A stretch of DNA of 64,000 bases from Bog-159 sp963738375. Lineage in GTDB: Bacteria; Acidobacteriota; Terriglobia; Bryobacterales; Bryobacteraceae. The stretch covers positions 62,001-126,000 of the forward strand of contig CAVTWL010000002.1 in assembly GCA_963738375.1 (NCBI GenBank), in the 5' to 3' direction. Position 1 is the first letter of the stretch; every line of letters starts with the position of its first letter. The translations under genes were made by a program, and so were the position numbers. The notes beneath the pieces are model-generated. The model ran no database searches. It had not been told where the DNA came from and saw only the letters and a list, made by a program, of their open reading frames with translations. Below, in pieces: positions 8,851 through 19,288 of the stretch.

Positions 8851-9939
8851 GTGACAAAGCGGGGCGTTTTATTGGCGATGTCGGTCCTGCCGGTTGTAGC
8901 GGCGGCCGCGAGCCCGGAAATGATGAGTCTGGTAATGCCGGATGCAAGCACGGTGATGGATATCAACGTTTCCAGGATCGCTGCTTCGCCCTTCGGAGCG
9001 GCGGTGAAGGAGGCCTTTCATCAGGGGATGGCTGCGCAGATGAAAGCGCAACTGGCGAAGGCGAATTCGCCGATACAGGATCAACTCGCCATGTTGGGCG
9101 ATATCGACTGGAGCCAGCAGGTGCAAGACATTTTGGTGGCGCGCGGGCCGGGCAAACATCCGGCAACGCTGGTGCTGGTAAAAACAGCGCTCGATTTGGA
9201 GCGGTTGAAGTCGTTCAAGGGATTTAACGGAGAGACGAGCGTCTATGAGGGCGTCCCGATTCTTTCGTCAACGAAGCCGGAGAATGGCGCGATTGCATTT
9301 TTGGGAGACTCGATTGTGGCGGCGGGACAGGTGGCCGACGTGAAGGCCGCGATTCACCGGCGCGGGCAGCCTACCACATTGACGCCGGCACTGGCCGCAC
9401 AGGTGAACAAGTACAAGGGTGACGACGTTTGGGTAGCATCTACCGAGTTGATTTCCGGGCCCCTCACGATTCCTGGCGGCGCGGCCACAAAAGCACCGGC
9501 GGCGGCGAAGGCGCTGGAAATCGCCGAGAAGATCGCGGGGGCCAATGGCGGCTTGCGTTTCAGCCCGGATTTCGATCTTTTGGCGGATGTGGAGGCGCGC
9601 ACGGAAAAAGGCGCAGCGGAGTTGTCGCAGACCTTGGGGCTGGTGACGGCAATGATGAAAGCGCCGGCCCGGACGGCGGGCGGGCCCGCGGAACAACCGC
9701 TGAAATTCAGTTTGAGCGGTAAGCATCTGCTGCTGTCGGTGCATGTACCGGAAGCTCAGATGCGGGCGGGATTGCAGCAGATGCGTATGGCTCGCGCGGC
9801 TGCGCCGGCCCGGCCTGCCGCCGCGGTTCAGACGACTGTTGCAGCGCCGTCGAGCGGCATGGCGCCGCCGCCGATGGGGACCATCCGAGTACAGTCTTCG
9901 GAAGGCACCGTTCTGATTCCGGTGGATCGCAATCCATAA
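8851..9939 (+). CDS. secreted hypothetical protein
   Basis: A 362-residue protein starting at a GTG preceded by AAAAGGAG at a good distance. Residues 1-20 look like a signal peptide (MTKRGVLLAMSVLPVVAAAA). The body contains short alternating strand/helix segments (MMSLVMPDASTVMDINVSRI, GAIAFLGDSIVAAG) typical of acidobacterial DUF3352-like hypothetical proteins in which two similar halves recur. The last 60 residues are Ala/Pro rich (AAAPARPAAAVQTTVAAPSS), as in surface-exposed linkers. I do not recognise a catalytic motif, and there is no obvious operon partner: the next gene is convergent, ending 15 bases away. Confidence 0.75.
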   Translation: MTKRGVLLAMSVLPVVAAAASPEMMSLVMPDASTVMDINVSRIAASPFGAAVKEAFHQGMAAQMKAQLAKANSPIQDQLAMLGDIDWSQQVQDILVARGPGKHPATLVLVKTALDLERLKSFKGFNGETSVYEGVPILSSTKPENGAIAFLGDSIVAAGQVADVKAAIHRRGQPTTLTPALAAQVNKYKGDDVWVASTELISGPLTIPGGAATKAPAAAKALEIAEKIAGANGGLRFSPDFDLLADVEARTEKGAAELSQTLGLVTAMMKAPARTAGGPAEQPLKFSLSGKHLLLSVHVPEAQMRAGLQQMRMARAAAPARPAAAVQTTVAAPSSGMAPPPMGTIRVQSSEGTVLIPVDRNP

Positions 9940-9954
9940 AGCGGGCGGGACTAC

Positions 9955-12544
9955 CTAAAACGGCGGCGCCGTCGCCAGCCAATCCATACCCGGATCGCCA
10001 CCGATGGGGGCGCCGGGAGGAGCAGGGGCGGCGGGCATCGGCTGCGAGGGATCCGCGGGGCGCTCCAGAAAACGCTTGATGTCTGCCGCGAGCAGGGCGT
10101 GCTGGGCCTGTTCGCTTTCGCCGGCGACCGCTTCGCTCTTGAGGCGGGCGGCCAATTTGGCCAGTTTCCAGGAAGCGATGGCGCTCACCTGACTGTTGGC
10201 TGCGCCGGTGGCGAGCCACATGATCCGATCCACCAGGACACGCTCTTCCGCGCGCCGGATTTCGGCTTCGTAGGGCGAAGCGGCAGGCGCATCGAGGGTG
10301 GCTTTGGTCAGGCGGTCGATCACCTCTTCGAGCCCGGGTAGCGTTGGGTCGACGGCATGTTGGGCGACCATACGGGCGGCGCGATCCAACTGGAGGACAA
10401 AGCCGATGGTCATGTCGGAGGCAACGGTGGCGGGACTGAGCGGGTCGAAGCCATCGCCGGTGGTGCGCGGAAACAACTCGCGGTGGCGGCCGAAGCCGGG
10501 CGGGCGGGGAGTAATGGCATCGAGTACCGGCTTTGGCACGGTCAATTCGGACTGGTTTGAGCGTAGTGGCCAAGGCATCGAGAGCTTTGCGCTGATCGGC
10601 GGCGGCCTCCCATTGAAGCGGCGTGCGGCCATCGCCGCGCATGGCGTAGATGTAGTTCTGACCAGCCACGCTGGAGGATGCCGATTCCACGGTGTAGCGG
10701 TGATACATGAAGATGGGCACGAGGGCTTCTTCGACCGTGGCCATGGGCGCGCCGTTGCGGATGGTGTGTTCGCCCAAGCGATTGAGCGCGGCGCGGCGAA
10801 TTTTCATGATGCGATTCAATTCGTCGGCCTGGTTGACGCCGTTGGACCACTGATCGACGCGCGGGCGGATTCCGAGATCCTGGTTAGTCATGTAGCGAAG
10901 ATCCTTGGCCCAGGCTTCGTCCAGGATGTGCGTGAGCGCGGCGGACTCGTCGCCGCGCGGCAGGACGCTGTAGCCATAGCGGATGGCCACCTTATCCCAC
11001 TCGCCGATGCGCGCCGGATAGGCATGGGATATGTCGATGGTCCCGTCGTCAAGCAGCTTTTCCTGGGGATGGGGATAGTCCATGACCGAGATCCAGCCTT
11101 GAGTGCTGTCGTAGTAATTGTGGCCCAGGCCGAGGGTATGGCCGACTTCATGGGCGGCGAGCTGGCGGATGCGAGCCAGGGCCGTGCGGTAGAGGATGTC
11201 GGGCTTCTCGTTGCCGGTGGTGTAGGGCGAGAGCAGTCCTTCGAAGATCAGGTAATCCTGGCGGTCGCGCAAGGAGCCCAGGGTGACGGTGCCCTTGATG
11301 ATCTCGCCGGTGCGGGGATCGTTGACCGAGCCGCCGAAGCTCCAGCCGCGCGTGGAGCGGTGGACCCAGTTGATCATGTTGTAGCGGATATCCATGGGAT
11401 CGGCGCCCTCGGGCAGCACGGCGACTTTGAAGGCATTGCGGAAGCCGGCGGCTTCAAAGGCCTGATTCCACCAGCTGGCGCCTTCGAGCAGCGCGTTGCG
11501 GACGTCCTCGGGCGCGCCAGGATCGACCCAGTATTCGATGGGCTTCACCGGGTCGCTGATGGCTGCGGTGGGATCCTTCTTCTCCAGGCGATGGCGGTGG
11601 ATGTAGCGCCGAACCATGGGCTCACCGATGGGGGTGCTGTAATCGACGAAGCTGGGGCCGCCGTAGCCGGCGCGGGGATCGTCGAGACGGGGCTGGTAGT
11701 TCCCGTCGGGCAATTCGACGAAGGAGTAGTGTTCGCGCAGCGTAACGGCTTCGGGAGTCGGCGTAACGCTGGCAACGGTACCGGAGAAGAGGCCGCCGCC
11801 AAATCCGCGCGCGGCGCGTGGGGCGGCGCCGGGAGCGGCAACCTGAATTGGCGGCGGCCCTTGCGTGGGCGCGGCTCCTCCGCCGCCGCGGCCGCCGGTT
11901 GGTTCATTGGTAAAGGTTATGGTGACTTCAATTTCGGTGTTCTTGGGGAACGCTTTGGTGCGTTCGAGGAAGATGGCGCTGCGCGCGCGATCGAACTTGT
12001 AGTTACCACCGGCGGAGAGCGAGGTGGCGGCGCCTGCCCCGTCGCGAACGAAAAAATCGGTGGCGTCGACCAGAACGTGGCCGCCGGTTTGGGCTCCGAC
12101 GGTGAAACCCCAGAGGACGGACTTGGCGAAGGAGTCCTCAACGGACCGCCGTTCGGCGGGGTTGGCACTGGAGGAGCGGAAGTTTTCGCTGCCTTGCACC
12201 AGCAGCACCTTAGGACCGATACGTTGAAAGGAAACGACTTTGCCACCGTCTTCGAGCCCGCGCTCGAGGCCGATATCGTTGGAGCCGAGGCCGGCGGCGA
12301 TGCCGGTGGCGAGCAGGAAGTCGTCGTCGAAGCGGTTGATCTCAAGCCAGAGGCTGCCGGTGCGGTCATCCCAATATAGAGGGAAGTAGCCATCGATCTT
12401 GCGCATCTGGGCGATCTTCTCCTCAATGGACGGGACGCGGTCGGGCGTTGGCGCATGACTACCGGACGGGTTTTGGGCGCGTAATGGGATCAGAACGAGA
12501 GAGGCGCAGAGCAAAGTCTGGAGCGACAGGTGGAGGGTAGGCAT
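9955..12544 (-). CDS. zinc-dependent metalloprotease, broken by one frameshift
   Basis: A secreted metzincin-like protease of the DUF5117/DUF5118 zinc-metalloprotease type. There is a signal peptide at 1-23 (LQTLLCASLVLIPLRAQ), an N-terminal region beginning KIDGYFPLYWDDRTGSLWLE, and a zinc motif HEVGHTLGLGHNY at about residue 465, followed by the Met-turn-like SVMDYPHP. The reading frame runs to about base 10551. The homologous C-terminus then continues in another frame (SELTVPKPVLDAITPRPPGF onward, ending at 9955). Skipping one base in AAACCAG restores it to roughly 860 residues. The un-shifted frame continues as Arg/Pro-rich nonsense to 9707, opposite the neighbouring gene. All catalytic residues are present upstream of the break, so this may be a sequencing error. 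Confidence 0.85.
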
Positions 12545-12854
12545 TCGGAAAGTCCTTTAGGGGTCTATTGTAAACATGGTTGAGGCAGGCGGCGGCGACT
12601 AAAGTCGGCTAACGGCGAAGTGTGCTAAAAAGTCCAATGGACAGTAACAGTACTAACTTTCGTCTAACTCATAACTTGGTCGCGCGCGGGTGCGTGTGAT
12701 AGCATTTTCGGTACTCGAACCTCTTTAGATTCTGAAGGAAGCCAGGATATAACCCGGCTGGGTAATCGTAACAACGGGCAATTACCGATATAATAAGACC
12801 GTAATATACGAAATGATCGGCTCTGCCGATGAGTATATTCGGAAGCAAATTATC
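12545..12854. other. intergenic region upstream of the FN3 protein gene
   Basis: This stretch separates two divergent genes and is visibly richer in A and T than its surroundings (for example around 12630-12680 and 12770-12830). It must hold both promoters, but I cannot point to a specific -35/-10 pair or sigma-54 site. No gene is visible. Confidence 0.4.
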
Positions 12855-15800
12855 ATGAAATCGAGCTTGGTTTGGCTTAGAGCTCCGCAGCGAATTCTAA
12901 TCTGGTTTGCGGCCTTGGCAATGGCCGGATTTCCCTGTGAGCCAGCGCGTGAACGCGGCCATGGGCCCTTCCGCGCCGACCAATGTGTTAGCCAGCGCGA
13001 CATCCGACGGAAAGGTTTCAGTAACTTGGACGGCATCGGTTCCAGGCGGCTTGGGGATCAAAAGCTACGCGGTTTATCGCGGGATTTCCGTTTTATCTTT
13101 ACCCCAAATCGGGATAACGACGAAGACTTCTTACTGGGATACCACGGTAGCGGCCGGTGCCACCTATTACTATGGAGTCGTGGCAGCGGATGTCGGAGGC
13201 AATTTATCTCCGATGTCGGCGCTGGTCCAAGTTCAGGTTCCAACGGCCCCGGCGGCTCCGGCGGGCCTGACAGCGACCGCAAAGTCGGATACGCGGGTGT
13301 CGCTGGGCTGGTCGGCCGCGGTGAGCGGTGGCTTGCCGGTAACCTATTACTTCGTCTTCCGGGGCACGTCGCCCGCGGGACTGGCTCAACTGGCGACGAC
13401 GACAAGCACATCGTACACCGATCAAGCAGCGACCCCAGGCGCGCAATACTACTATGCGGTAGAAGCGAGGGATTCGGGTGGGGACACTTCGCCGATGTCG
13501 GCGACGGTGAACCTGACGGTTCCGATGCCCCCATCGCCGCCAACTGGATTGAATGGGAGCGCGACCGCTACGACCAGAGTCGCTTTATCCTGGTCGGCCG
13601 CGTCCGGCGGTGGGCTCCCGATTGCTTATTATCAGATATATAGGGGCACTTCGCCCGCCGCATTGAGTCAAGTGGGCACAACCTCGCAGCTCTCCTATAC
13701 CGACACGACGGCGAGCGCGGGGGCGCAGTATTACTACGGCGTGGCGGCGCAGGATTCCGGAGGTGATTTGTCACCGCTTTCCCCGCCGGTTGGGATCTCG
13801 GTCCCACTACCCCCATCGGCACCCACGAGCGTGTCCGCCACGCCGGTATCGGCGACGGTGGCGAGCATTTCCTGGCCTCCGGCGGCGGGCGGCGGACTAC
13901 CCGTGTCTTACTACCAGCTTTTTCGCGGGTCTTCGCCTTCTTCGCTGACTCAGATCGCGACGCTGGTACAGACCAGTTTCCGGGACGCGAGCCTCACGCA
14001 GGGAACGACCTATTTCTACGCGGTGGAAGCCGAGGATTCGGGCGGAGACCTATCTCCGATGTCGTCTTTCGCGCCGGTCACAACGTATGTGCTGCCGCCG
14101 GCGCCGGCGGGGCTCAGTGTTGTGGCGGCCTCGAACGCTTTGCCCGGCGCGGCGCAAGTGACTTATAGCGCGAGCCTTAGCTGGTCGTCGCCTACCGGCG
14201 GCGGACTTCCGATCATGGCCTACGAAGTGTTCCGGGGAACTTCTCCGGTGAACTTGAGCCAGATCGCGACGATCGTTCAGACCTCCTACACCGACAGCAC
14301 CATTAGCGCCAGCACCGTGTACTATTACGGCGTCACCGCGCTAGACACCAGCGGCGATCTCAGTCCGATGTCGGCGGCCGTGCCGGTAGTTACGGGCGGA
14401 GGCCAAGTACCGGGCAGCTTTAATCTGCTGCCGATGACTATCAATGGATTCGTGCCGGGATACAGCACGCTCCCGGGCATCCCGTCGGTGGAAACCTCCG
14501 CGGGCCTGGCCCCTTCGGTGGGGTATCAGGGTGGACAAGCGCTCAACGGGAAAGTAATCTTCGACCCGTGGCAAGTGGCGAATGGAGCGAACAGTTGGAC
14601 GGGGGGTATACAGAATGGCATCCCGCAATCCGTGATTCTGTCCTATAATTCGGCTAATCCCGTAGGAGGAGAGGCGGGTTTCGCCAACGACTCCAATTGG
14701 ACTTACTTTGATTTGACGACCCTGTCGTGGTACTCCAAAGGAGGAAACCAGGGTTCGAATCCATTGCCCAACCTTCCTGCGGGCTTTGCCGGAGGCGTCA
14801 CTGCCGGGAACATGGTGTATCCCGCGCCGATCGGCAATTTAGGAATGGGTTCGGGGGGTGGTCCTTACTCTGTCTTTATTCAGTACAACTCGCTGAAGGC
14901 TATCGACGATCCATCCGCGTATCAGACCTTCGTGCCGCCTCCGATGGGGACGACGATGGGCCAGACATATGGCTGGTGCATGGCGGCTTTCGACGGGAGG
15001 TTCGTCTATTACGCTCCCAACACGAATACGATAACCGGGGGAAGCGGGAACATCTTCCGTTATGACACGACGAAGCCTTTTTCAAACCTGACGACGGGGG
15101 GCGTTACTTCAGCCTGGTCGAATTTCGACATGAGACAGGGCGGAAACAATCCGCACGGCGTGGACCCGAACGCATCAGGTTTTCAGTCGATGGTGTACGA
15201 CGGCTACCGCTACATTTACTACATTCCCTTCACCAACCTGGTGCTGGTCCGTTATGACACGTGGAACGGTGGGACGGGACCGGACCCGAGCGGCTTCACG
15301 GTGACGGCGAATTATACGGCCTTCAATATGACATTGTTGGGCACCGGCGGCTACCCGGCGATCACGGGCACAGGAAACGCGGCGAACCTGGCCGGCTTTA
15401 CGGGCGCTCAGATTGTGTGGGATGGAGCCAATCAGAACGAATATCTCTATTTCGTTCCCTGGGCGACGTATCCCGGCAATGCGCCTAATCCGACCCTTGA
15501 AAGCACGACGGCGCGGGTCAGGGTGGGAACGATGGCGGGAACGGTATGGTCTCCGATAGACATCACGTCGACAGCCACGGCGCCGGCATCGTCCACGCCT
15601 AACTGGGAGATTTACGATTTGAGCCTCCTGGCGCAAAATCCGGGATGGCCGGACGGGTGGCCGGCGACGCAGACGGGTTCCACGTTTTCACCGCAGACTG
15701 CGCTTGGTGGATGGCAGCAGGCGTACACGCGCAGCAGCGGCGCGTCGGGGATCACGATTCCGCCCAGGGTGGGCTTCGTACCGGATGTGGCCGAATTCCT

Positions 15801-15969
15801 GGTGGAGCATGATGTTGGACATCACCTCTATGACCCGACCGGGTGGTATCTATCCTCGTTGCCCCCTACTTACAACGTTGGAACGATGGGCGGAGGATTC
15901 GATGCGAGCAGTTCTACCTTGTATCCGTCTTCGCCGAATGCGCAGCTTTATTCTTTCCAGCTGCAATAA
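12855..15969 (+). CDS. secreted protein with five fibronectin type III domains
   Basis: The main open frame covers 12907-15969 (about 1020 codons). It holds five consecutive FN3 domains of about 90 residues in roughly the first 490 residues. Each has the pattern V-x-L-S-W-S...GG(G/L)-x-Y-x-V-x-R-G-x-S...SYTD...YYYGVxAxDxxGxLSPMS. A roughly 500-residue domain follows, rich in Gly, Asn and aromatic residues, with repeated Y-x-x-x-(N/D)-(T/G) segments (FVYYAPNTNTITG, YIYYIPFTNLVLVRYD), compatible with a beta-propeller. A good signal peptide (MKSSLVWLRAPQRILIWF...) starts at 12855 in a different frame and runs straight into this one if one base near 12930 is skipped. I therefore take 12855 as the biological start and the shift as an error or mutation. 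Function is probably surface adhesion or polymer binding. Confidence 0.8.
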
Positions 15970-15972
15970 GCG

Positions 15973-17451
15973 TCAAGCGCCGCCCATAGCGCTGCGAAGC
16001 GCAGCGGGCGGGCGATCGATATCGAGCTTGCGCATCTTGTAGAGCAGCGCTTTATAATCGATGCGCAGGATTTGAGCGGCCTGTTTGCGGTTCCAGCGGG
16101 AGGCGTCCAGGGCGCGGAGAATGGCCTCGGTTTCGGCCTTGCGCTTGGCCTCGTTCACCTTTTCGAGGATGGGAGAGCCCACAGGCGACGGGGCCGCAGT
16201 GGCTGCCGCGGCCGGCTGGAAGCGGATCACGCCACCGCGCAACGATCCATCGCCTTGCAGGGCGCCGAAAGAGCGGTTTGCTCCGCCGGAAAGCAACTGG
16301 CGCGTGAGTTCTTCGGGATCCTGGATGACCAGCAGGCGGCGCATCATATTTTCCAGCTCGCGCAGGTTGCCGGGCCAGTCATACTCGAGCATGGCAGCGC
16401 GGAGCGTGGGAGTCAGCAGAGAACTTACAGCGGCGCCGCGGCGATGCTTGGCCAGGAAGAACTCGGCGGCCGAGCCGATATCCGCCTTGCGTTCCCGCAG
16501 AGCGGGGACACGAATGGCGACGACGTTGAGGCGGTAATAGAGATCGGCGCGGAAGCGGCCTTCGTCAATCGCGCGCAGGAGGTCGCAGTGGGTAGCGGCC
16601 ATGACGCGAACGTCGAGAGCAATGCGGTCTTTGCCACCCAAACGTTCGCACTCATTGTCTTGGAGGACATGCAAGAGCTTCGCCTGAAGACGTACATCCA
16701 TATCGCCGATTTCGTCGAGGAGGATGGCGCCCCCTTGGGCAAGTTCGAATTTGCCGGGTTTACTGGTGAAGGCGCCGGTGAAAGCGCCGCGTTCATACCC
16801 GAACAATTCGCTTTCGATGAGTTCGCCTGGGAGCGCGGCGCAGTTCAGCTTCAAGAAAGGCTTATTGGCGCGGGGCGAGTTAGCGTGAATCTGGCGCGCT
16901 AGAACCTCCTTGCCTGCCCCGGTTTCGCCTTCGATCAACAGCGGGACATCGGATGCGGCGACGCGACCCCAGGCGGCTTGCATGTCCTTCGCCATCCAGG
17001 TCTCGGGAGCACCCGACTCGGAACCGGGCGGCAAAGCCTCCGTGGCGAAGTATTCACATGATGCGCCAAAACCGGCGCGGCGATCGAGCAAAGCACCGTC
17101 GATGGCATCGCGAAGATCTTCGTGACTGGTTGGTTTGGCGAGAAAGTCGGTGGCGCCGGCTTTCATGGCGTGGACCACGTCGTTGGTAGTGACCGCGCCT
17201 GAAAGCATGATGACTGGCTGGTTGTGGCCGGTCGCGCGCATTTCGCGCAAAGTATCGAGGCCATCGCGGCGCGGCATGCGGAGGTCCAACAAGACCAGCG
17301 ATATGGCGCGATTTGCGGCGAGGGCGGCGAGAGCGTCTTCGCCGTCTTCGGCAACTTCAGCGGGGTAGCCGAGACAGCGAACCACCATTTCAAAGTAATT
17401 GCGGGCGTCGGATTCGTCCTCGACGATGAGGATGGTTTGATCTTGTCTCAT
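15973..17451 (-). CDS. NtrC-family sigma-54-dependent response regulator
   Basis: A 492-residue activator. The receiver is at 1-120 (ILIVEDESD, phospho-acceptor Asp near residue 57 in LLDLRMPRRDG, Lys in LAKPTS). The AAA+ domain spans about 150-385 (Walker A GETGAGKE, a canonical GAFTGA loop, Walker B ILLDEIGDM, ADLYYRLNVV). A Fis-type HTH lies at the end (WNRKQAAQILRIDYKALLYKMRKL). The start overlaps the end of the kinase gene by four bases (ATGA), so the two form one operon and presumably one two-component system. It could drive the sigma-54-like promoters of the nearby PEP-CTERM locus at 19.2-22.5 kb; that link is inference from proximity. Confidence 0.95.
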   Translation of the reverse strand: MRQDQTILIVEDESDARNYFEMVVRCLGYPAEVAEDGEDALAALAANRAISLVLLDLRMPRRDGLDTLREMRATGHNQPVIMLSGAVTTNDVVHAMKAGATDFLAKPTSHEDLRDAIDGALLDRRAGFGASCEYFATEALPPGSESGAPETWMAKDMQAAWGRVAASDVPLLIEGETGAGKEVLARQIHANSPRANKPFLKLNCAALPGELIESELFGYERGAFTGAFTSKPGKFELAQGGAILLDEIGDMDVRLQAKLLHVLQDNECERLGGKDRIALDVRVMAATHCDLLRAIDEGRFRADLYYRLNVVAIRVPALRERKADIGSAAEFFLAKHRRGAAVSSLLTPTLRAAMLEYDWPGNLRELENMMRRLLVIQDPEELTRQLLSGGANRSFGALQGDGSLRGGVIRFQPAAAATAAPSPVGSPILEKVNEAKRKAETEAILRALDASRWNRKQAAQILRIDYKALLYKMRKLDIDRPPAALRSAMGGA

Positions 17452-18635
17452 GCTTTTTCCATGGCTACAGTTTCGGGTACCAGATGAAGTGCGGCGCGGG
17501 CGGCAGCGGGTTTCGCGAACGGCAGGTAAAAAATAAACGTGGCGCCCCGATTGCCGGATTCAGCAAAGATCTCGCCACCGTGCCCGGATATTATGTGCCG
17601 GCAAATCGCAAGACCGAGCCCACTGCCTGAGCGGTCGCTGCCTCCGCCGTACGAAGCGTGTTCCTGAAAGATGGATTGCAGGTTCTCGGGGCGGACGCTC
17701 ATGCCGTTGTCGGAAACTTCCATGCGATAGGCGTGGCCGCCGGACCTGGGACGTAGAGCCGGGAATCCGCGCAGTTGAATATGGCCACCGCGCGGCGTGA
17801 ACTTGCAGGAGTTTTCGAGAAGGTTGACTAAGAGGTGTTCGATTTGAGCGGGATCGAAGGAGAGCGACTGGCCGGGCGGCTGAAGGTCGACATCGATCGT
17901 GATGCTTTTTTCGAGGGCGAGGGAACGGAGTTCGAGCAGCGCATTCCGGCAGCATTCCCCGATATCTGCATCGCGGATTTCGGATGGGAGGCGGGCGCCG
18001 GTGCGCGAACTCCAACTGAACAGGGCACTGGCCAATCGGGTGAGCCGGCGGACGCTGTGCAGGGTACGATCAAGGACGTCCGTCTGGGTTGCGGAAAGCG
18101 CGCCGAAGTGACCACTGAGGAGAAGGCCGCAGTATCCCTGGACAGCGGTCAGGGGAGTGCGGAAATCGTGGACGGCCCGCGCCAGGAAATTCATGCGATC
18201 CTGTTCAAACTCCTGGAGGCGCAAGGTGGTAGCGAGTAAGCAGTCGAGGATATCGTCGCGATCATGAGACAGGTTGCGGGTAGGGCGCACCGCGGACTCA
18301 AGGAAACTGCGCAGTGCATCGGGGCTTACGGGTTTGAGCAAGACGGTGACGGCGGCGGAAGGTAGCGCTTCGAGGATGGTGTGGGCGGCCGCGCGATCGA
18401 CGGCGAGAATGTTGGCGCGAGCGGACCACGACATTTGCGGTAGAGGCATACCGTGTTCGCAATCCCAGAGATAGAAATCCGCCGCGGGGGGTATTTCGCC
18501 GGGAGCTGACGTGAGGATCTCGCAACGCTCGGGTAATTCGTCCCCAACTTCGCGGCACAGCCGTTCGAAGCGGTCATCGCGCGAGATAAGGACAAGTCTC
18601 ATGAAAATAAGCGGCTTTGCGAGAACGTCACTCAA
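17448..18635 (-). CDS. sensor histidine kinase
   Basis: A 395-residue kinase without membrane helices. The N-terminal 125 residues look like a degenerate receiver-type domain (MRLVLISRDDRFERLCREVGD, AVTVLLKPVSPDALRSF). A HisKA dimerisation domain follows, with the phospho-acceptor His in AVHDFRTPLTAV at about residue 158. The HATPase domain has N box LVNLLENSCKFTP, G1 box VSDNGMSV and G2 box GSGLGLAICRHI. No transmembrane sensor is present, so the input is probably cytosolic or through partner proteins. An internal ATG at 18602 is an alternative start. The gene overlaps the sigma-54 activator by four bases. Confidence 0.93.
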   Translation of the reverse strand: MSDVLAKPLIFMRLVLISRDDRFERLCREVGDELPERCEILTSAPGEIPPAADFYLWDCEHGMPLPQMSWSARANILAVDRAAAHTILEALPSAAVTVLLKPVSPDALRSFLESAVRPTRNLSHDRDDILDCLLATTLRLQEFEQDRMNFLARAVHDFRTPLTAVQGYCGLLLSGHFGALSATQTDVLDRTLHSVRRLTRLASALFSWSSRTGARLPSEIRDADIGECCRNALLELRSLALEKSITIDVDLQPPGQSLSFDPAQIEHLLVNLLENSCKFTPRGGHIQLRGFPALRPRSGGHAYRMEVSDNGMSVRPENLQSIFQEHASYGGGSDRSGSGLGLAICRHIISGHGGEIFAESGNRGATFIFYLPFAKPAAARAALHLVPETVAMEKA

Positions 18636-18812
18636 TTAAACAAGGACCATTGACAACTGTCAATTGCACGGTTGGCGTAGAACGGTTACGCCGTGCACCC
18701 AATACGGCTCAGGGATATCTGAATGGACTTGAACAAACCACGCCAAAAAGGGGCTCCTGGGTACTCGGCGGCTATCGGATAAATCCGGTAGGGAGACACC
18801 TTTGCCAAGGTC

Positions 18813-19145
18813 TTACAAAATGGGGATTTGAAATTCCGTTTCGGCTACGACGGCGTAGTCGTCGATGCGGCACCCAGCGCCGAAACGGCCGTCGGGGAGA
18901 GCATTCACCCAAACAACAGAAGTTTGGCAGCGGAGAAAGACCTGAAATTTCAAAATACAGACCAATCTTTCGCCAGGGCTCAGAGGTGTATCAACGACGC
19001 AGAAGAAGCCGGCGCTACTGATGTTACCGGTCTCGCCGGGAAGACCGACATGCCCGGGGCGCAAGATGGAGAGGGAGAAATGCAAGCCTGCACGATGGCG
19101 GGAGCGTCGATCGGTCGTGGCGGCACGTTCGGCGTTTAGGCTCAC
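18813..19145 (-). CDS. PilZ domain protein
   Basis: A 110-residue protein consisting of one PilZ-like domain. It has the N-terminal basic RRSRHR segment that in PilZ proteins forms the RxxxR c-di-GMP switch. A short beta-rich body follows, with NISSAGFFCVVDTPLSPGERLV (the position of the D/N-x-S-x-x-G motif) and VVWVNALPDGRFGAGCRI. The GTG start at 19145 follows no strong ribosome binding site. It lies between the two-component genes and the exopolysaccharide locus, so c-di-GMP control of matrix production is a reasonable guess. Binding itself is not shown. Confidence 0.82.
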   Translation of the reverse strand: MSLNAERAATTDRRSRHRAGLHFSLSILRPGHVGLPGETGNISSAGFFCVVDTPLSPGERLVCILKFQVFLRCQTSVVWVNALPDGRFGAGCRIDDYAVVAETEFQIPIL

Positions 19146-19258
19146 TCAGCGTACACAGGAGCACATCTATTGCCATCGGGCCGTCCGACGGATCGGGAAT
19201 TCTGTCCACTATGTGGGAACATCGACGCGTACAGTGTGCCGATCTGGAGAGAATACGG

Positions 19259-19274
19259 TGGCCCCGCAAATGCT
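19259..19274 (+). promoter_or_regulatory. sigma-54 (-24/-12) promoter candidate for the TPR lipoprotein gene
   Basis: TGGCCCC-GCAA-ATGCT matches the TGGCACG-N4-TTGCA pattern, with the invariant GG and GC exactly 12 bases apart (last G to C). The C of the -12 element is 16 bases before the ATG at 19289, so the predicted transcript would start about four bases before the start codon. Confidence 0.5.
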
Positions 19275-19288
19275 TGAGTAGCCAACTC

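Noticed and set aside
10298..12379. A 693-codon open frame on the + strand opposite the metalloprotease
   Set aside because: It is a GC-driven antisense shadow: Gly/Ala/Val/Asp-rich with no domain, while the opposite strand encodes a protease with HEVGHTLGLGHNY.
12990..14400. Regularly spaced repeats suggestive of a CRISPR or satellite array
   Set aside because: The periodicity is that of about 270-base FN3 domains; similarity is at the protein level with diverged DNA, not identical short repeats with spacers. No CRISPR array was seen anywhere.
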